The translations under genes and the position numbers were made by a program. The notes beneath the pieces were generated by a model, which had not been told where the DNA came from, did no database searches, and saw only the letters and a list, made by a program, of their open reading frames with translations. Positions 1 through 12,012 of a stretch of 64,000 nucleotides of DNA are shown in pieces; the stretch's first letter is position 1; every line of letters begins with the position of its first letter. Origin of the DNA: Gaeumannomyces sp. JS-464 (Eukaryota; Ascomycota; Sordariomycetes; Magnaporthales; Magnaporthaceae); NCBI GenBank assembly GCA_002197995.1, contig NGZR01000002.1:5084001-5148000 (forward strand). Reading direction: 5' to 3'.

Positions 1-601
1 GCGGTACTGAACGGAGCCCATAACCCATTTTCGTCACCGCATCCGGACCTGTCACCGCCCAGCCTGTCACCGAACAAGGCACGGGCGTACGACACTGTCT
101 ATGAGCAGCCTAGCCCCACAGCAGCGCTGGGCGGCCAGAATGGCCACCAGCCCAAGGCGAACGGGCGTGTTCGTATCTCGACAACACCCATCCTGCCGCC
201 CGTCCCGCCGCGCGGCGAGCTCCCCTAATGTGAAACTCCACTCGCCGTCAAAGCAGCAGCCGGGCTCCAGGGCTCCCTCCAGAGGCACATCGCCAAAGGC
301 CGCCCCCGGGGCCAACAAGGCTTCGCTGGTGACAACGCCACAGATCAAGTCAGGCTATTCGGAGCCTTTGTCGGCACACAAGGCGTCACCTCTACCGCCG
401 TCCAGTGCCGGTGTGTCTCCAACTAAGCACTCACCATCGCTGCCCCCTGCCACCGTCAATGGGATGCTACCCAACTCTAGCCCGACGCCTCCGATCCTGC
501 CTCCTATCGCTGCGCTTTCCCCGTCTCCGCGTCCTCTGGACCTGACACCGCCAGTCAAGCCGTCAACGCCAGGATCCAGCTTCTCCAACGGAATCAACTA
601 G
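1..601 (+). CDS. C-terminal end of an unrecognised Pro/Ser-rich protein (5' partial, one frameshift)
   Basis: Only the last ~200 residues are in the window. Frame 1 is open from base 1 and reads a Pro/Ser/Asn-rich segment up to a stop at 226-228. Frame 2 then carries the same style of low-complexity sequence (repeated SP, TP, KP and PP pairs) to a TAG at 599-601. The two join naturally if one C of the run at about 222-226 is surplus, so I treat this as one coding tail with a +1 indel. No domain is visible; such disordered tails are common in fungal chromatin and PHD-finger regulators, but that is a guess. A start at the ATG near 101 is unlikely because coding character in the other frame begins upstream of it. 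Confidence 0.5.
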
Positions 602-3600
602 CCCGTACCCAGCCACCATGATGCGCATTGTCTGGCTACCTATCTTGCAAAATTGCGCCTTGCGCTCGGTCGATATATCCCTGTCACAGAATTATTTTGG
701 TCAATTTTTACGAGGTCTCTTTTTCTGAGACGTCGTCTTGGTGAGGTTCGGCTGTCGCATCACAATACGTTGCCTATTTTTAGGGGGAACAGTGGCCTGC
801 ATGGAATCTTTCTCGTTTGTTTGGCGCGGAGGTGCCAATAATGATAGACCTGGATTTGGAGACATAGATTGCCTGTTGCGTTGTTCTTCCTTTTCTTTGT
901 GTCATCCCCCATTTTTTCCCCCCTTGTCCGCCCGCAAGACCTAGGAGCTGTGAGGCATCATCAGGGCAAAGCTGGAGTCAAGGCGGTGCATCATCGGGCC
1001 AGTCAGGAACTCTACTTAACAAGCCTGAGAACGGAGTTTGGTTGTTTTGAATCGTATAAACTGTCTGCTGTCTCATGATGTATAGGTTCCGTGCTCTATA
1101 CAAACGATGATATCCTCGTGCAGATATCTGGATTCCATCCAATTGGTGCTTTTGCGCTGCAGGAAGGGCATGGAAGTCAGCCGCTGGGTCTTTGAAGAAG
1201 CCTTCCGATATTGATGCGAGGCTTGGGAAATCAAATGCTGTCAAAGGACCAATGGATTCAGGGTGGCGCCATGGGAGAAGCTGGGTTTCGCCAGCATTCT
1301 GGGTGACTGGTCAGTTCTCGCCAGTACAGGCTGGGCCAGGGACATGCAGCGACGTCGGCTTAGCAACCTAGCAAGATGAGCCAACACCCACGCTCGAGCT
1401 GCGATATGTGAGAGTTCTCTGTGGCTGTCAAAAAAGGGACCGTCATCTCTATACAATACGTACGACAGGGTCAGCCCGCCCTCAGCCGTGATCGCTAGAC
1501 CCGTTGCCTACCCTCCCCTGTTCCTGGCCCTGACAGCGTTCCATTGGAGCCTTGCCGTTTCGCTGATATCCAAACAGGCTTGTCGGGCTAATGCAGGTAT
1601 CCGGCTGGGCTTGCAGGAGGAACCCACCATTTCTGGCGCAATGGCCCGGGGGCTGGCTAGTCGGTGCCGACCCAACACTACGAACCAAGAGGGAAGCGGA
1701 AGAAGCAACACGAATCAGCCACAGGATGTCCAGCTAGCCAGTCCGCCACTGCTGGGCATGCAGCATGCACGCACACCTACACCGACTGACTGCCACTCTT
1801 TCGGTCAGTTGCTGTTGCTGGACGCCGCTTGAGTGGTCAGCCTTGGAGGAGGGGAACACGGCGTCCTCCACGCTCCACGTGCCGCCAACGTCGCCCGCCG
1901 TCCGCCCTATCGTTCTCGTTAGCCGGACGCGGGCGCGCCTAGCACACCGTCCGCTCTCCTCCAAAAGCGGCCTAGGGGCGTGGGTGGCGACGAGACCAGG
2001 AGACATGAAAGAAGGAAAAAGTCGGAGGATTCTCTCCCACCCCCGCATATGGACTTCGCCCTGAGATCAAAGGAATGCTGTGCAGTCACGCGCGGGCTAG
2101 GACGGAAAGGGAAGAAGAAGCCGCACCGGGGCAGGATGACCCAGGTTGTCTTGGCTTGGCGGGCTGGCTGGCTGGTTGGCTGTCTGTCTGTCTCATTGGG
2201 ATCAAGCCAGAAGGTTGGGAATTGAGGTTGAGGTGTGTTCGCTGTTCTGTTTCCGGGGCGGCAAACGGCCACATTCCATTCCAGCCCACGAGATCGAACA
2301 GCGCACGCCCTCCCGCGCACACACGCCCACCATTCCACCCAGCCAAACTGGCACTAGCCGGGCCCGTAGATTCAGGTGAAGGCACCTAGCTGGCATATCT
2401 AGAGCCACCAAGTTCAGGAGGGAAGGGGGGGAAAAAAACTGCCTGCTAGCTGCCGGTTTGTGGCGTGTGTTCGAGAACCCGCCTGCCCGCGCCAGCCAAG
2501 GAGAGCGCATCCGGACTGGGTACCTGAGAATAAGGTCTCACGCGGCTACTAGCCATCCGCTTCTGGCACACCCGATCTGATCCTGTCGGTGCCGTGACGT
2601 GCGCACATCGGGACTTTACGACGGGATACCGACCTGCATATCTACCTAGCCAGTTATAGGCAGTATATGACAGGTACCAGACCGTAGGGTTGGCCTTAGC
2701 AAAACATGTGCAGTGCCCCAGACTGAGAGCATCCATCCTCGTTGGCTGCGCAAACAACTTGCAGCGAGCGCTCGCCATGGACGGGGGTGAGAGGGGAACG
2801 TCGGAACAGAAAAGGAAAGACAGCCTGAGAACAAAGAACACAGACGCATACGAAAGAAAAGAAAAAAGACAGCCGCAGCCCGACAAGAAGTCAGATGTGA
2901 CCAGACGACGTTCACGTCTAGCCCAATTTCGTCGCCGCGCCCCCTGTCCTTGGCGCCGTCTTCCGCGATGGTGCCGAAAACGGCAACACAGGCCTCAGGG
3001 AGGAGGACCGTCGCCCCATAGAGCGTCGCCGCAGCCGGACAGCCGTGGCGTCTAGGGGATATTGCGTACCCAGAAGGCATCGATGCATCCAGAGAAAAAG
3101 AAAGATACAAATAAACGCCAGCCTCTTCTTTCTTGTCATCAAACGCCCACTTCCTCCTGAACGAAAAAGGGGAGGGAAAAAAGCAAAGAAAAGAAGAGAG
3201 GAAAACGACGGCCACGGCCGACAAAGAGGAACACGCACGCACGTCCACGGCGAATCCGCCCGCCTCTTTCTGGCTGCTGCTGCCTCTGCCGCCGCCGCCC
3301 GCCGTCTGCTTGCTGCCACTCGACAGCCCCCCCTGGATCCAAACAAAGAAAACCGACCCTGGCTCTGCACATGCGCTTGGCAAAGTGAACAGCACGTCGC
3401 CGTCGCCGCCACCCCACCCCTCCACCCAGCCGCGCTGCGCTGTCGTCTCTGCATAGGGCTCAGAGGTAGACACCCGCTCTCCGATCCTTTTGTCGCACAT
3501 ATTGTGTGGCCTCTGGTCCCCCGCCTGGGAAAAAAGAAAAAAAGTCGGGCCGCCGGAAACGGGAAAAAAGGAGCAGGCCGCAGCAGCATCTGTCAGAGAC

Positions 3601-4211
3601 GCCAACCGCGTCGCTGCTCGTCTCCGCTGATTCGTCCGCGCGTTTGACCGCTCTCCGGGTTCATTGTCCGTGTAAGTGCTGTGCGCTGCGGGTTCCGCCG
3701 CTCGACACTGGGCGGCGCCCGACGATGGTGGCTGACCGCGGGTGTCTTTTAAACCACAGCCGTGGCCCCGAGCGCCAACAGGACCGCAACCAGCAACAGC
3801 CTTCCACAGCTGCGACGACCCTCCTTCTTCGACCTGGCCCAGCTTATATCAAAGACACCGGCACATTTGTCTCTTTCTTTGCACTCTCCTTCTCCCACCT
3901 CTTCAGGGTCTTCTCCAAGAACAATCTCTTTCAACCCGCCCTTTCACGGCGCTGCGCGCGCATAGAAGAAGCTAGTTGTGCAAGACAGCCGCTCGACGAG
4001 CCCCTTTCATTGCCTCTTTACAACCAGACCCCTTTCTCCTTGAGGACTGCCACAACCCTCTAGCCCTCCATAATAAAGCAAGGAGCAGTGCCTTGTTGTC
4101 GACCGGAAGAGCTTCCAAGACACCATCGGCTCTGCGAAGCAACAACTCCTCTGCGCCATCGAGCTCCAATCAACGCTCAAAAGAACTCGTCAGCCGATCC
4201 GCGTCGACGAC
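602..4211. other. 3.6 kb non-coding interval upstream of the HMG-box gene
   Basis: No gene is supported. The first part is T-rich, as expected of a 3' UTR. There is a GGCTGGCTGG/GTCTGTCTGT-type simple tract near 2157-2195, purine-rich stretches at about 2800-2890, 3165-3210 and 3530-3545, and pyrimidine-rich sequence at 3870-3930 and 4010-4060 that looks like a fungal 5' leader. Open frames on both strands lack any recognisable domain and overlap one another. The last several hundred bases are probably the long 5' UTR and promoter of the HMG-box gene. Confidence 0.5.
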
Positions 4212-6107
4212 ATGAACCCGACCGCCCCGCCGTCGCCGGCGCCGTCTCAGCACGACGCCTACGGTCTTCAGGAGCTAGCCAACCACAGCGCGGCCACCTC
4301 CTATCCGCGCGACATGGCCAACCCGCCACACCACGTGCTGTCGCTACCTCCCTCGCGATACTCGACGCCTCCCATCCAGTCCCGCCCCGGCGAGTCTGGA
4401 AGCCCGGACCACACAGACCTCGGGCTCACGCTGCCGCAGCCAGGCTATGGCAACCAGCCCTCGTACGGCAGCGACTTGAACCCGAGCCCCTACGGGCCCC
4501 TCCCTGACGAGATCCAGTCTCGTGGTGTAAGTCTTGATCAACTCTCTCCATCTCCAGCTTGATTTCCCCCTTGCAAGTGCTAGACAGCCAGGCTAACAGC
4601 TAGGTACTTAGGTAACCCGAACCCAGCCGTACGGCACGCCCGCCACGTCGCCCCCGACGCCCAAGCGCCGCAGCGTGCGAGCAGCCGCCAGACGCAAGCT
4701 CCCGACTGGCAATGATTCGTCCGAGCACAACTCGCCCGAGCCCGAGTCGCCGCGCAGGAGGAAGACCAGGAACAGGTCCGCCAAGGACTTGGCCATCACC
4801 AAGCCCCTGAGCGAGCTGGCCGTGGAGATGGGCGTCGAGGTCGAGGACATGCACAAGTACGTGACCCGGACGGTCCAGGAGCGGCACCAGGAGATCGACC
4901 GCACGGGCGTCAAGGACCGGGGCCGGATCAAGCGCCCGATGAACTCCTTCATGCTGTACCGCAAGGCGTACCAGTCCATGACCAAGAAGTACTGCGGCCA
5001 GGACAACCACCAGGTTGTCTCTCGGGTCTGCGGCGACAGCTGGCGCCACCTCGAATCGGACGAGTTCAAGGCCGAGTTCGAGAGACTTGCCAAGCTCGAC
5101 CGCTCCGGCCACAAGGCGGCTTGGCCCGAGTACAAATTCAAGCCGGCCAAGCCGCGGGGCAAGAAGTCCAAGGACGACGAGGAAGACGACGACCCCAATT
5201 GGACCTTTAGGCGCGTCCACCGAGAGGAGGACCCGGCCTTTCAGGATAGCATGGGGCACATGAGCCGCGAGCACACGCCCTCCATGGGCATGTCCGACAT
5301 GCCTTCCCGTCACACCTCGCCGCCCAACCAATACAGGAGGTTCGGCGGATCGCCCGCGAATCACTCGCCCTACCAGTCCCAGAGATACCTGTCCGGCTCG
5401 CCGTACTCCCAGCCGATGGGCGTCCATGCCGCGCCCGACCTCGACTTCAACACTCCTCCCGGGGGCATGCCATTCCGCGGGTACACGGGAAGAGGCGAGC
5501 CGCACATACCGTCGAGACTGGATATGGCGCACATGGGCCAGGGCCCTCACATGGGGTTGGCCTACGACAGCCTTGCGGGCGGTGGCGACCACCTCCTTCA
5601 CTATGGCCTCCCCGGCCGCCACAGCTCGGTGCCGCGCACGCCGAGGAGTTGATATACTCGCCGAGCGATCTGCTCCCGGACGGCGAAGGCGGCTTCGCGA
5701 ACGGCGCGGGCAACTACCACGTCGGGTCTCACCAGCAGCAGTACGGCCAGCAGTACGGCCAGCAGCATCACCAGCCGCACTACACGCAGCAGCACCACCA
5801 ACCGCGCCACCAGCCGCAGTTCTACGGCCAGAGCTACCACCTTGCGGGCCAGAAGCAGGAGCTGCAGTCCAGCCGCCAGGCCTCGGAGCCCCCGCTGGTG
5901 GACCCGAGCCTCCTGGGCCCGATGGATGTGCCGGCGGCCTCGGGGCCTTCCGAGTACGCGTCCTTCGATGCCAAGGGCAAGACCGAGCACATGGCGGCGC
6001 CCGAGCTCGGTGCGCTGGGCGGTCTCAACGAAACGCTGATGGCCGGCGGCGCCCACGAGTTCGACGAGTGGGAGATCACCGACTGGCCAGCCGAGGCCGT
6101 TCACTAG
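4212..6107 (+). CDS. HMG-box transcription factor, Ste11/fmf-1-like (one frameshift)
   Basis: Exon 1 is 4212-4526 and exon 2 starts at 4612; the 85-bp intron (GTAAGT...TTAG) is phase 0. A basic stretch around residue 121 (PKRRSVRAAARRK) may be a nuclear signal. The HMG box spans about residues 210-285, beginning RIKRPMNSFMLYRK and containing the QDNHQVVSRVCGDSWR core typical of MATA_HMG/Ste11-type fungal boxes. These bind DNA in the minor groove and often control mating or sexual development. The first frame stops at 5650-5652, but a Gln/His-rich and acidic tail continues in the next frame to 6107, ending EWEITDWPAEAVH. One missing base near 5648 would restore about 604 residues. The box is certain; the ortholog name is inferred. 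Confidence 0.85.
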
Positions 6108-7347
6108 GCCCCCGCGACGACGAGTGCCGTCACGGCAGACTGGGCGGACTGGATGCAGCTTCGTGACGCGGCCATCTCTGGCCGTTCACTAGCCAGTCCG
6201 CCAGCCCGGCGCGTGAGAGGCGGGTGCGCATACCGTCGCCCTTCCGTCGACGAAAGCTTTTGTTTTTTCATGGTCGGAGTCTCCGTTGGAATGTGTTTCT
6301 TTGCACGCCCTCTGTACTAAAACCCAACACAGCATCTCTTGTTTCTTCGGTGTGTTTTTCGTGGATTGCTTCTCGTGCGACGGTTGTTTCCTTTCAAAAT
6401 ACGGGTTCCTCTCTCCTTCTTTCTTTTCTCCGCTGGTGTCGTTCTTTCTTCTGCATTTCATCTCATCTGAGCTGGGCGACCAGGCCCAGGTGTCTCCAGG
6501 GGCTCTGCACGTCTAGATGGGAAATAAGGGGGCGGCGTTATAGGTCTGGTGCATTCCTGGCGATTCGGCAAGGGTGGTGGTAATGGAATCTTGGATGGGG
6601 ATGGGGAAATTGAAAACGACAAAATATGTACCATGATGGGATATTGGGGGTTGGGTATTTGCCCAGGTTGATTTCACATGGATTTCTCGCCATTATTTAG
6701 TAATTCCTGACCTTTCCTTGTGGCAGCTCTTCCTTGAGCATCAATCCTGACCGAGAAATGGCTCCGGTTCATTCGTGATTCGCGGGCGTGTTGATTGTCG
6801 CAAACAGAAGGCACAGCGACACTGAAGCATCTCGAGACAATGGCGATTGTCTGTCCGCTCACAATGGACACATTGTATGGGCAGACCGTGCCAAAGAGAG
6901 ACAAGAGACAAAGAGAAAAAATGACGAGTGACAGCAGTCTCCAAAACCCTAGAAGGATAGCAAGAAAGCAACTTGATAGCAGGCCTATCTTTAGAGCTTG
7001 TCGCAAAAAATTTCTCTTCAATAATGAAAAAGCCGTGATTTTCCCCAGGATTTCTTTGTTTTGAGGGAGTCGAGGAATGTCGTTCGGGTTTGCGAATAAA
7101 ATCGGGTTCTTAGTGACCGATGCCGGATATGTGCATAGCAGGGAACTTGAGTCCGTCCGCCGCAATATGTAACTAAAGAGGGTCTGTAGAAACATCCACC
7201 AAACCAAGCTGAGCGCGCCTACGACGTCACCCGTGTCCACTGCAAGAGGCCAGGACAGTTGCATAGGTCCAATACTCAGCCGCCCGCCCAAACATAACCG
7301 GCGACCTGGTTGTCGCCAATTACCCAGAGCACCCAGCAGCAGCAGAC
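6108..7347. other. Intergenic: 3' UTR of the HMG-box gene and EMC5 promoter
   Basis: T-rich sequence with TTTGTTTTTTCATGG-like stretches at 6250-6460 fits a 3' UTR. No convincing coding sequence or RNA gene is visible. The minus-strand open frame at 6674-7363 has no domain and an unusual composition. Confidence 0.5.
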
Positions 7348-7942
7348 ATGACGTGGATATCAAAGTCTATAACGACCTTTGGTCTTGTTCTGCTAGCTCA
7401 CGCGTAAGTCGATCTGCGAGCCAGCCCGACGCCGGCGGCTTTTTCACCCAGGCCCAGATCAGCCAGATATATCCGGGCATCGCCGCAATGCTGACCGAGA
7501 CGCCCACACGCGGCGGGCAAAACCCAACAGCTGCTACTCAGCGCACGAGCACTCGGCCCTGCAGCAGTCGACGACTTCCCCCTCGGCCGCGGCGTCCTCG
7601 TCGGCCTCGGGCACCGGAGCGGCGGCGGCGGCGGCGGCCTCGTCGTCGTCGCTGCCCGTCGACATATCGATCGAGACGGTGGTGGCGCTGGTGGTGATGT
7701 GCCTCGGCCTGGTGCTGGACACGCCACTCCTCCGGCCGATCCAGTGGCGCGAGTGGGCCGGCAAGATCGAGCGCGAGGGCCCCGAGGGGTTCCTGGCTGG
7801 CGGCGACAGCGAGGAGGCGGCCAGGGAATTCATCGGAAACCCGTTTCGGTACCTCGAGTCTCGGCCCGCGTTTGTCGATATACGAAAGCAGAGGAAGGAG
7901 TTTGCCTGCTGGGTCAAGTCCGGTGGAGAGTCGAAGGCATGA
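7348..7942 (+). CDS. EMC5: ER membrane protein complex subunit 5 (EMC5/MMgT family)
   Basis: Exons are 7348-7403 and 7531-7942. The intron starts GTAAGT, ends CAACAG and is phase 2; the product is 155 residues. The N-terminus forms a transmembrane segment with the family motif LLAHACYSAHEHSAL across the splice junction. A Ser/Ala-rich loop follows (residues ~35-68), then a second membrane segment (VVALVVMCLGLVLDTP) and the conserved cytosolic PIQWREWAGKIEREG block. EMC5 is a core subunit of the ER membrane insertase that places multipass and tail-anchored proteins; animal relatives were described as magnesium transporters. No frameshift. The loop is longer and more Ala/Ser-rich than in yeast. 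Confidence 0.9.
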
Positions 7943-8760
7943 AGGACGTTACCAAGCACTCCGGCCGTGGACGTGCTCACATATGTACTACCTACTACCG
8001 CGGTATAGACACCTAGCGACATGGATACCTACCTACCTTGGTAGCTACCAGGCACTTGTCTCACAATACTTCAATTCTCCACCTCGCCTTGCCTGAAAGC
8101 TCTCGTCTCCGTCCTGAGGATATGCGCAGACTGAGGGGTCTTACTCTTTCGCGACCAGCTCAGGCGACGCTCTAGTTCATTTGTCCTGCGAGCAGCTAAG
8201 ATTCACCATCCTCCGCAGGGCTCCCGTCGTTGTTTTATGCAGAATGAATAGAATCCCGCTTAATGCAGATCATTCCGGCTGCCGTGTCAATGTCGCACTC
8301 TCTCGTTCCTTCCCAGTTTGGTAGAGATGGCAATTGCCCAACCGCCCCAGGACTTCTGGAGAAGGTGCGACAGGCTACCCGGCCAGTTGAGGCAGGTAGG
8401 GGGTAAGGGGCAGCATGGATGGTTGGATGGAATCAACATACGAATGACTGCCCCCTTGGGCTGATTTGGTTACATTTATTCCATGTCCCACACCACTTCT
8501 ATCTGCATGGTGACCCAGGCAGGAGAACCACCCAGGTTGACTGGCGGCAGAGCTCATCGTCCGGCTCGACCTAAACGGAATTCGATTGCATCCGTTGTGG
8601 CCTCAAGTCGCAACAACATCTACCGGCTACTGCAGGCCTCCTCTCACCTTCGCTAGGTCCGCGGAGAGTGCCATTCGCGAACTGGCGATTTGCCGTTATT
8701 TCCCCTATCCTGCCCATCCACTACACGCACGCCTGACAGCAGCCTTATTATCGAGCCAAG
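7943..8760. other. Intergenic between EMC5 and MSH5
   Basis: Contains a cluster of TACCTA/TAGGTA-type words at about 7985-8050 (TACCTACCTACC, TTGGTAGCTACC), a motif class recurring in intergenic DNA of this window. No coding sequence supported. Confidence 0.5.
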
Positions 8761-11700
8761 ATGTCTTCAGGCGGGCGTCCTGCGCCGAGAGGCCTGAAGA
8801 GACGCCATGAGACATCTTCATCATCCAACGGCCGTCCAGCGCGCCGCCAGAACATCGGGCCTCCGTCATTACCTGGGACCAGCCTGAGAACTCGCCTGCT
8901 GCAGCCGAGCTCTCTTGCATCGACACCCGCCTCGTCGGTTCCACGTCCATCCTTCAATGCGAGGCGCCCACAGGCCGGGCCTTGCACCCCTCCGCCTCGC
9001 CATCCGGAAGAGGAGCCCCGGGTCTCGGCCGAAAGCGATTCCGTGGCGGAACGTGATGGGTACGATGGCTCTCAGGACGACGTCATTCTCGCACTAGAAC
9101 TTCAAAAAAATGGGAGCTTCGGGTCTGCCTACTACACCTCTGTGGACGAGAGCCTATTTATCCAGCAAGATACCTTGGGAGGCATGGAGCTCGTTGAGTC
9201 ACTCGTGGTCCATGTACAGCCCACAGTCGTTATTGTGCCAAACCGCGCCTCGGACGAGTTAGTCTCGTACCTAGAGAAAGGTGCCCCGGGCATCGAGGGG
9301 AGCAGTCGTGGTGAGTTGAATGCATTTCTGTTTACTCCCTATTCTTCATGTTAACAATCCACAGAAAGCACCATCAACGGAGCCTACATTTTCCGAGCGA
9401 CAGGGTCATCTGAGTTCGACCCCCACACGGCCAAGGCGAGACTTATCAAACTGAAGCTCGACTCCTTCAGCCTTCCAGATCTTCTCATGGCTACCGCTGG
9501 CGAGTGTGACCCAATGGACCTCGAGGAGGATGGGCCACACCTCGGCCAAATCCAGGCAAGCCTGAGACTCGGGTCTTTGATCAATCTCCAGAGTCACTTG
9601 TCGGTAGGGCTACTGTTGTTGGCCCCCCAACGGCGTTTCTTGACTGACATAGTCGCAGATCGGGTGTGCCGGCGCTGTGATTGGCGAGCTTCAGCGCCGG
9701 AGAGCCTCCGAGTACCTGGCTCAAGACACGGGAGCCGCGTCCGCGCACAACATTACATCTGTCAGCATGTTCGATCGATGCTTGTGAATCAGGACACCTT
9801 GGACGCTCTTCAGATTATTCGCTCCGAGTCTCACCCAAACAACCAGATGAACAACCCCAGCAGAGGAGACTTGGGGGCCAAGGAGAGCCTATCCATCTAT
9901 GGCCTGTTCCGGAGGCATGCGTGCACAACACAGGGGAAATTTAGGCTCAAGCAGGCATTCCTTCGCCCAAGCACCGACATGAGGCTCCTCCGAGAGAGGC
10001 ATCGGACCGTTGCCGTATTAATGCGGCCGGACAACAGTGAGACCTTCTACCTTCTAACCAAGAAGCTGAAGATGATCCGGAACATGAAAACAGTCATGGG
10101 CAACGTCCAGAAAGGGGTAGACAAGCCCTCCGCAAAAACCTCAGCGAAGAGGAGCGTATGGCAGAGCTTGCAGTACTTTTCTAGATTCAGTGTCGAGATT
10201 TTCGACCTTGTGCGGACTCTGGCTGGGGGTGAAGGGCTGGAGATTACAAGAGAGGCAAGTGATGTCTGGGTTTTGTCTGCCCCGCTTGCCTAAGCCGGTA
10301 ATGGCTTACATCTACCCCATACCTCTAGGTAGATACTAACAGCACCCAATTCTCCAGATGTCTAGAGACGTGAAGCCGAGCGACATGATGAGGATCGGAA
10401 AGATGGTTTCCGATATAGTCGACTTCGAAGCGTCGGAGGCGGCCGACAAGACCGTGGTTTGTCACGGGGTTGACCAAGTGCTTGATGAGCTGAATCGCCG
10501 GTTCAACGGCATGGAGAGTTTTCTTGTCGAGGTTGCCAAGCAGGTCACGATAGGCGTCCCACAATGGGCGACGCGGTATATCCAGCACTGCGTCTACTAC
10601 CACCAACTCGGCTTCCTAACCGTCGTCTCTGTGAACCCGGAGACAGGCGAGCCATTTTATGACGGTGTAGGGTCGGGCCCCGATAATTACTGGGAGAGGA
10701 AGTTCGTGCACGAGAACAGCATGTACTTCAAGAATCATCACATGAAAGAGCTGGACGAGGTTTACGGTGACATCGTCTCCCAGATCAACGGTAAGCCTTA
10801 TGCGTGAGACGAGCAAGTGAGGCAATTGTGTTGACTGCCATACCTAGACCGACAGATCGAGATCCTCCATGAGCTCCGGCTGAGGGTTATGGCGCACAAA
10901 GACGCCATACTATCGGCGTCCAGCTTTTGGGGAGAACTGGACAGTTTCGTGGCCCTGGCTGGCGCTGCTCAGCAATACGGCCTCTCGGCGCCAGAGATGA
11001 CACTCGAGAATATCATTGATATCAAAGATGGCCGACACCTACTCCAGGAGCTCGTGGTGCCGTCGTTCATTGCCAACGATTGCCGGCTAGTCGGCGGTTC
11101 TAGCCAAGAAGGCATCCAGTCTCCCAACAGCCAAGACAGCGAGAAGACGCCAAGCATGCTAATCCTCACGGGGCCGAACCATTCAGGAAAGAGCGTGTTT
11201 CTAAAACAAGTGGCTCTCATTGTTTATCTCGCCCATGTCGGAAGTTTCGTGCCCGCAGAGAGGGCCAGGCTTGGCATCGTCGACAGGATACTGACGAGGG
11301 TTACGACCCGGGAGAGCGTGGGGGGAGATGAAAGCGCCTTTGCTACTGACATGCGACATGCGGCATTCGCGATGAACCTTGCAACTTGCCGCAGTCTCGT
11401 ACTTGCGGACGAGTTTGGAAAAGGTACCAATCTATCGACGGTGCGGCTTTGGCGGCAGCACTATTCTGGTACTTTGCGACTAGAGATGAAGACCAGAGGC
11501 CAAAAGTTCTGGCCGGCAACCCATTTCCACGAGATATTCGAGCAGCACGTCCTCGATGGGGCACCTAACATCGGCTACGCACACATGGATGTCAGAGTCG
11601 ACTTCGAGGCCAGAGAACGCGAGAACCAGGTCACATTCTTGTACAACCTGGTTCCCGGCCGGAGCACGTCTAGTTTCGGCACCTGGTGCGCGTGGATGAA

Positions 11701-12012
11701 CGGGGTCGATGAAAAGATCGTGCAGCGAGCGGAAGCCCTCAACTTGTACATGGCTCGCGGTGAGAATATCTCGGCGCTCACGAGGCTGTCGCCCGAGGAG
11801 GAGAAGCGACTCGAAGCAGCAGAGAGGGCCGCGCGCGAGTTTGTTCAAACATAGCGATGCCCGGCGAAGATGGAGGCAGCGAAGGTCATGAAGATGACCC
11901 GCCTGCCGAACAGCCTCGCGATCTCCTGAAGAGGATCCTGGCCATGTATGATGAGGTGGACGGCTCGGACGATCCATCACGGTCTAAATCCGTCCGATCA
12001 GAGTTCTCTTGA
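8761..12012 (+). CDS. MSH5: Meiotic MutS homologue MSH5 (four apparent frameshifts)
   Basis: Exons: 8761-9310, 9365-9603, 9659-10254, 10358-10790 and 10848-12012, about 994 residues. After a disordered N-terminus come the MSH5-type connector (NGSFGSAYYTS; IGCAGAVIGELQRRRASEYL), the lever/clamp block (SHPNNQM, GAKESLSIYGLF, LRPSTDM) and a C-terminal ABC ATPase with Walker A GPNHSGKS, Walker B LVLADEFGKGTN and the THFHEIFE H-loop. MSH5 pairs with MSH4 to stabilise crossover intermediates. The third intron uses a GC donor (GCAAGT, 10255-10357). Frame changes are needed at about 9773 (-1), 11428 (-1), 11513 (+1) and 11850 (-1). The last restores a C-terminus ending at 12012 rather than 11854. I read these as sequence errors, though real decay of a meiotic gene is not excluded. 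Confidence 0.9.

Noticed and set aside
2646..3605. 319-codon open frame on the minus strand
   Set aside because: It overlaps other long frames on both strands, has Phe/Ser/Arg-rich low-complexity text with no domain, and lies over the purine/pyrimidine-biased leader of the HMG-box gene.
4600..5622. 340-codon minus-strand frame
   Set aside because: It is antisense to the HMG-box exon, whose plus-strand reading gives a clear domain.
5640..5660. Programmed -1 ribosomal frameshift in the HMG-box gene
   Set aside because: There is no XXXYYYZ slippery heptamer or downstream structure, and similar breaks occur in many unrelated genes, so a missing base is simpler.
8761..12012. MSH5 as a decayed pseudogene
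   Set aside because: The motifs are intact apart from single-base shifts (both signs), and the same kind of shift occurs in genes expected to be essential. Not fully excluded for this gene.
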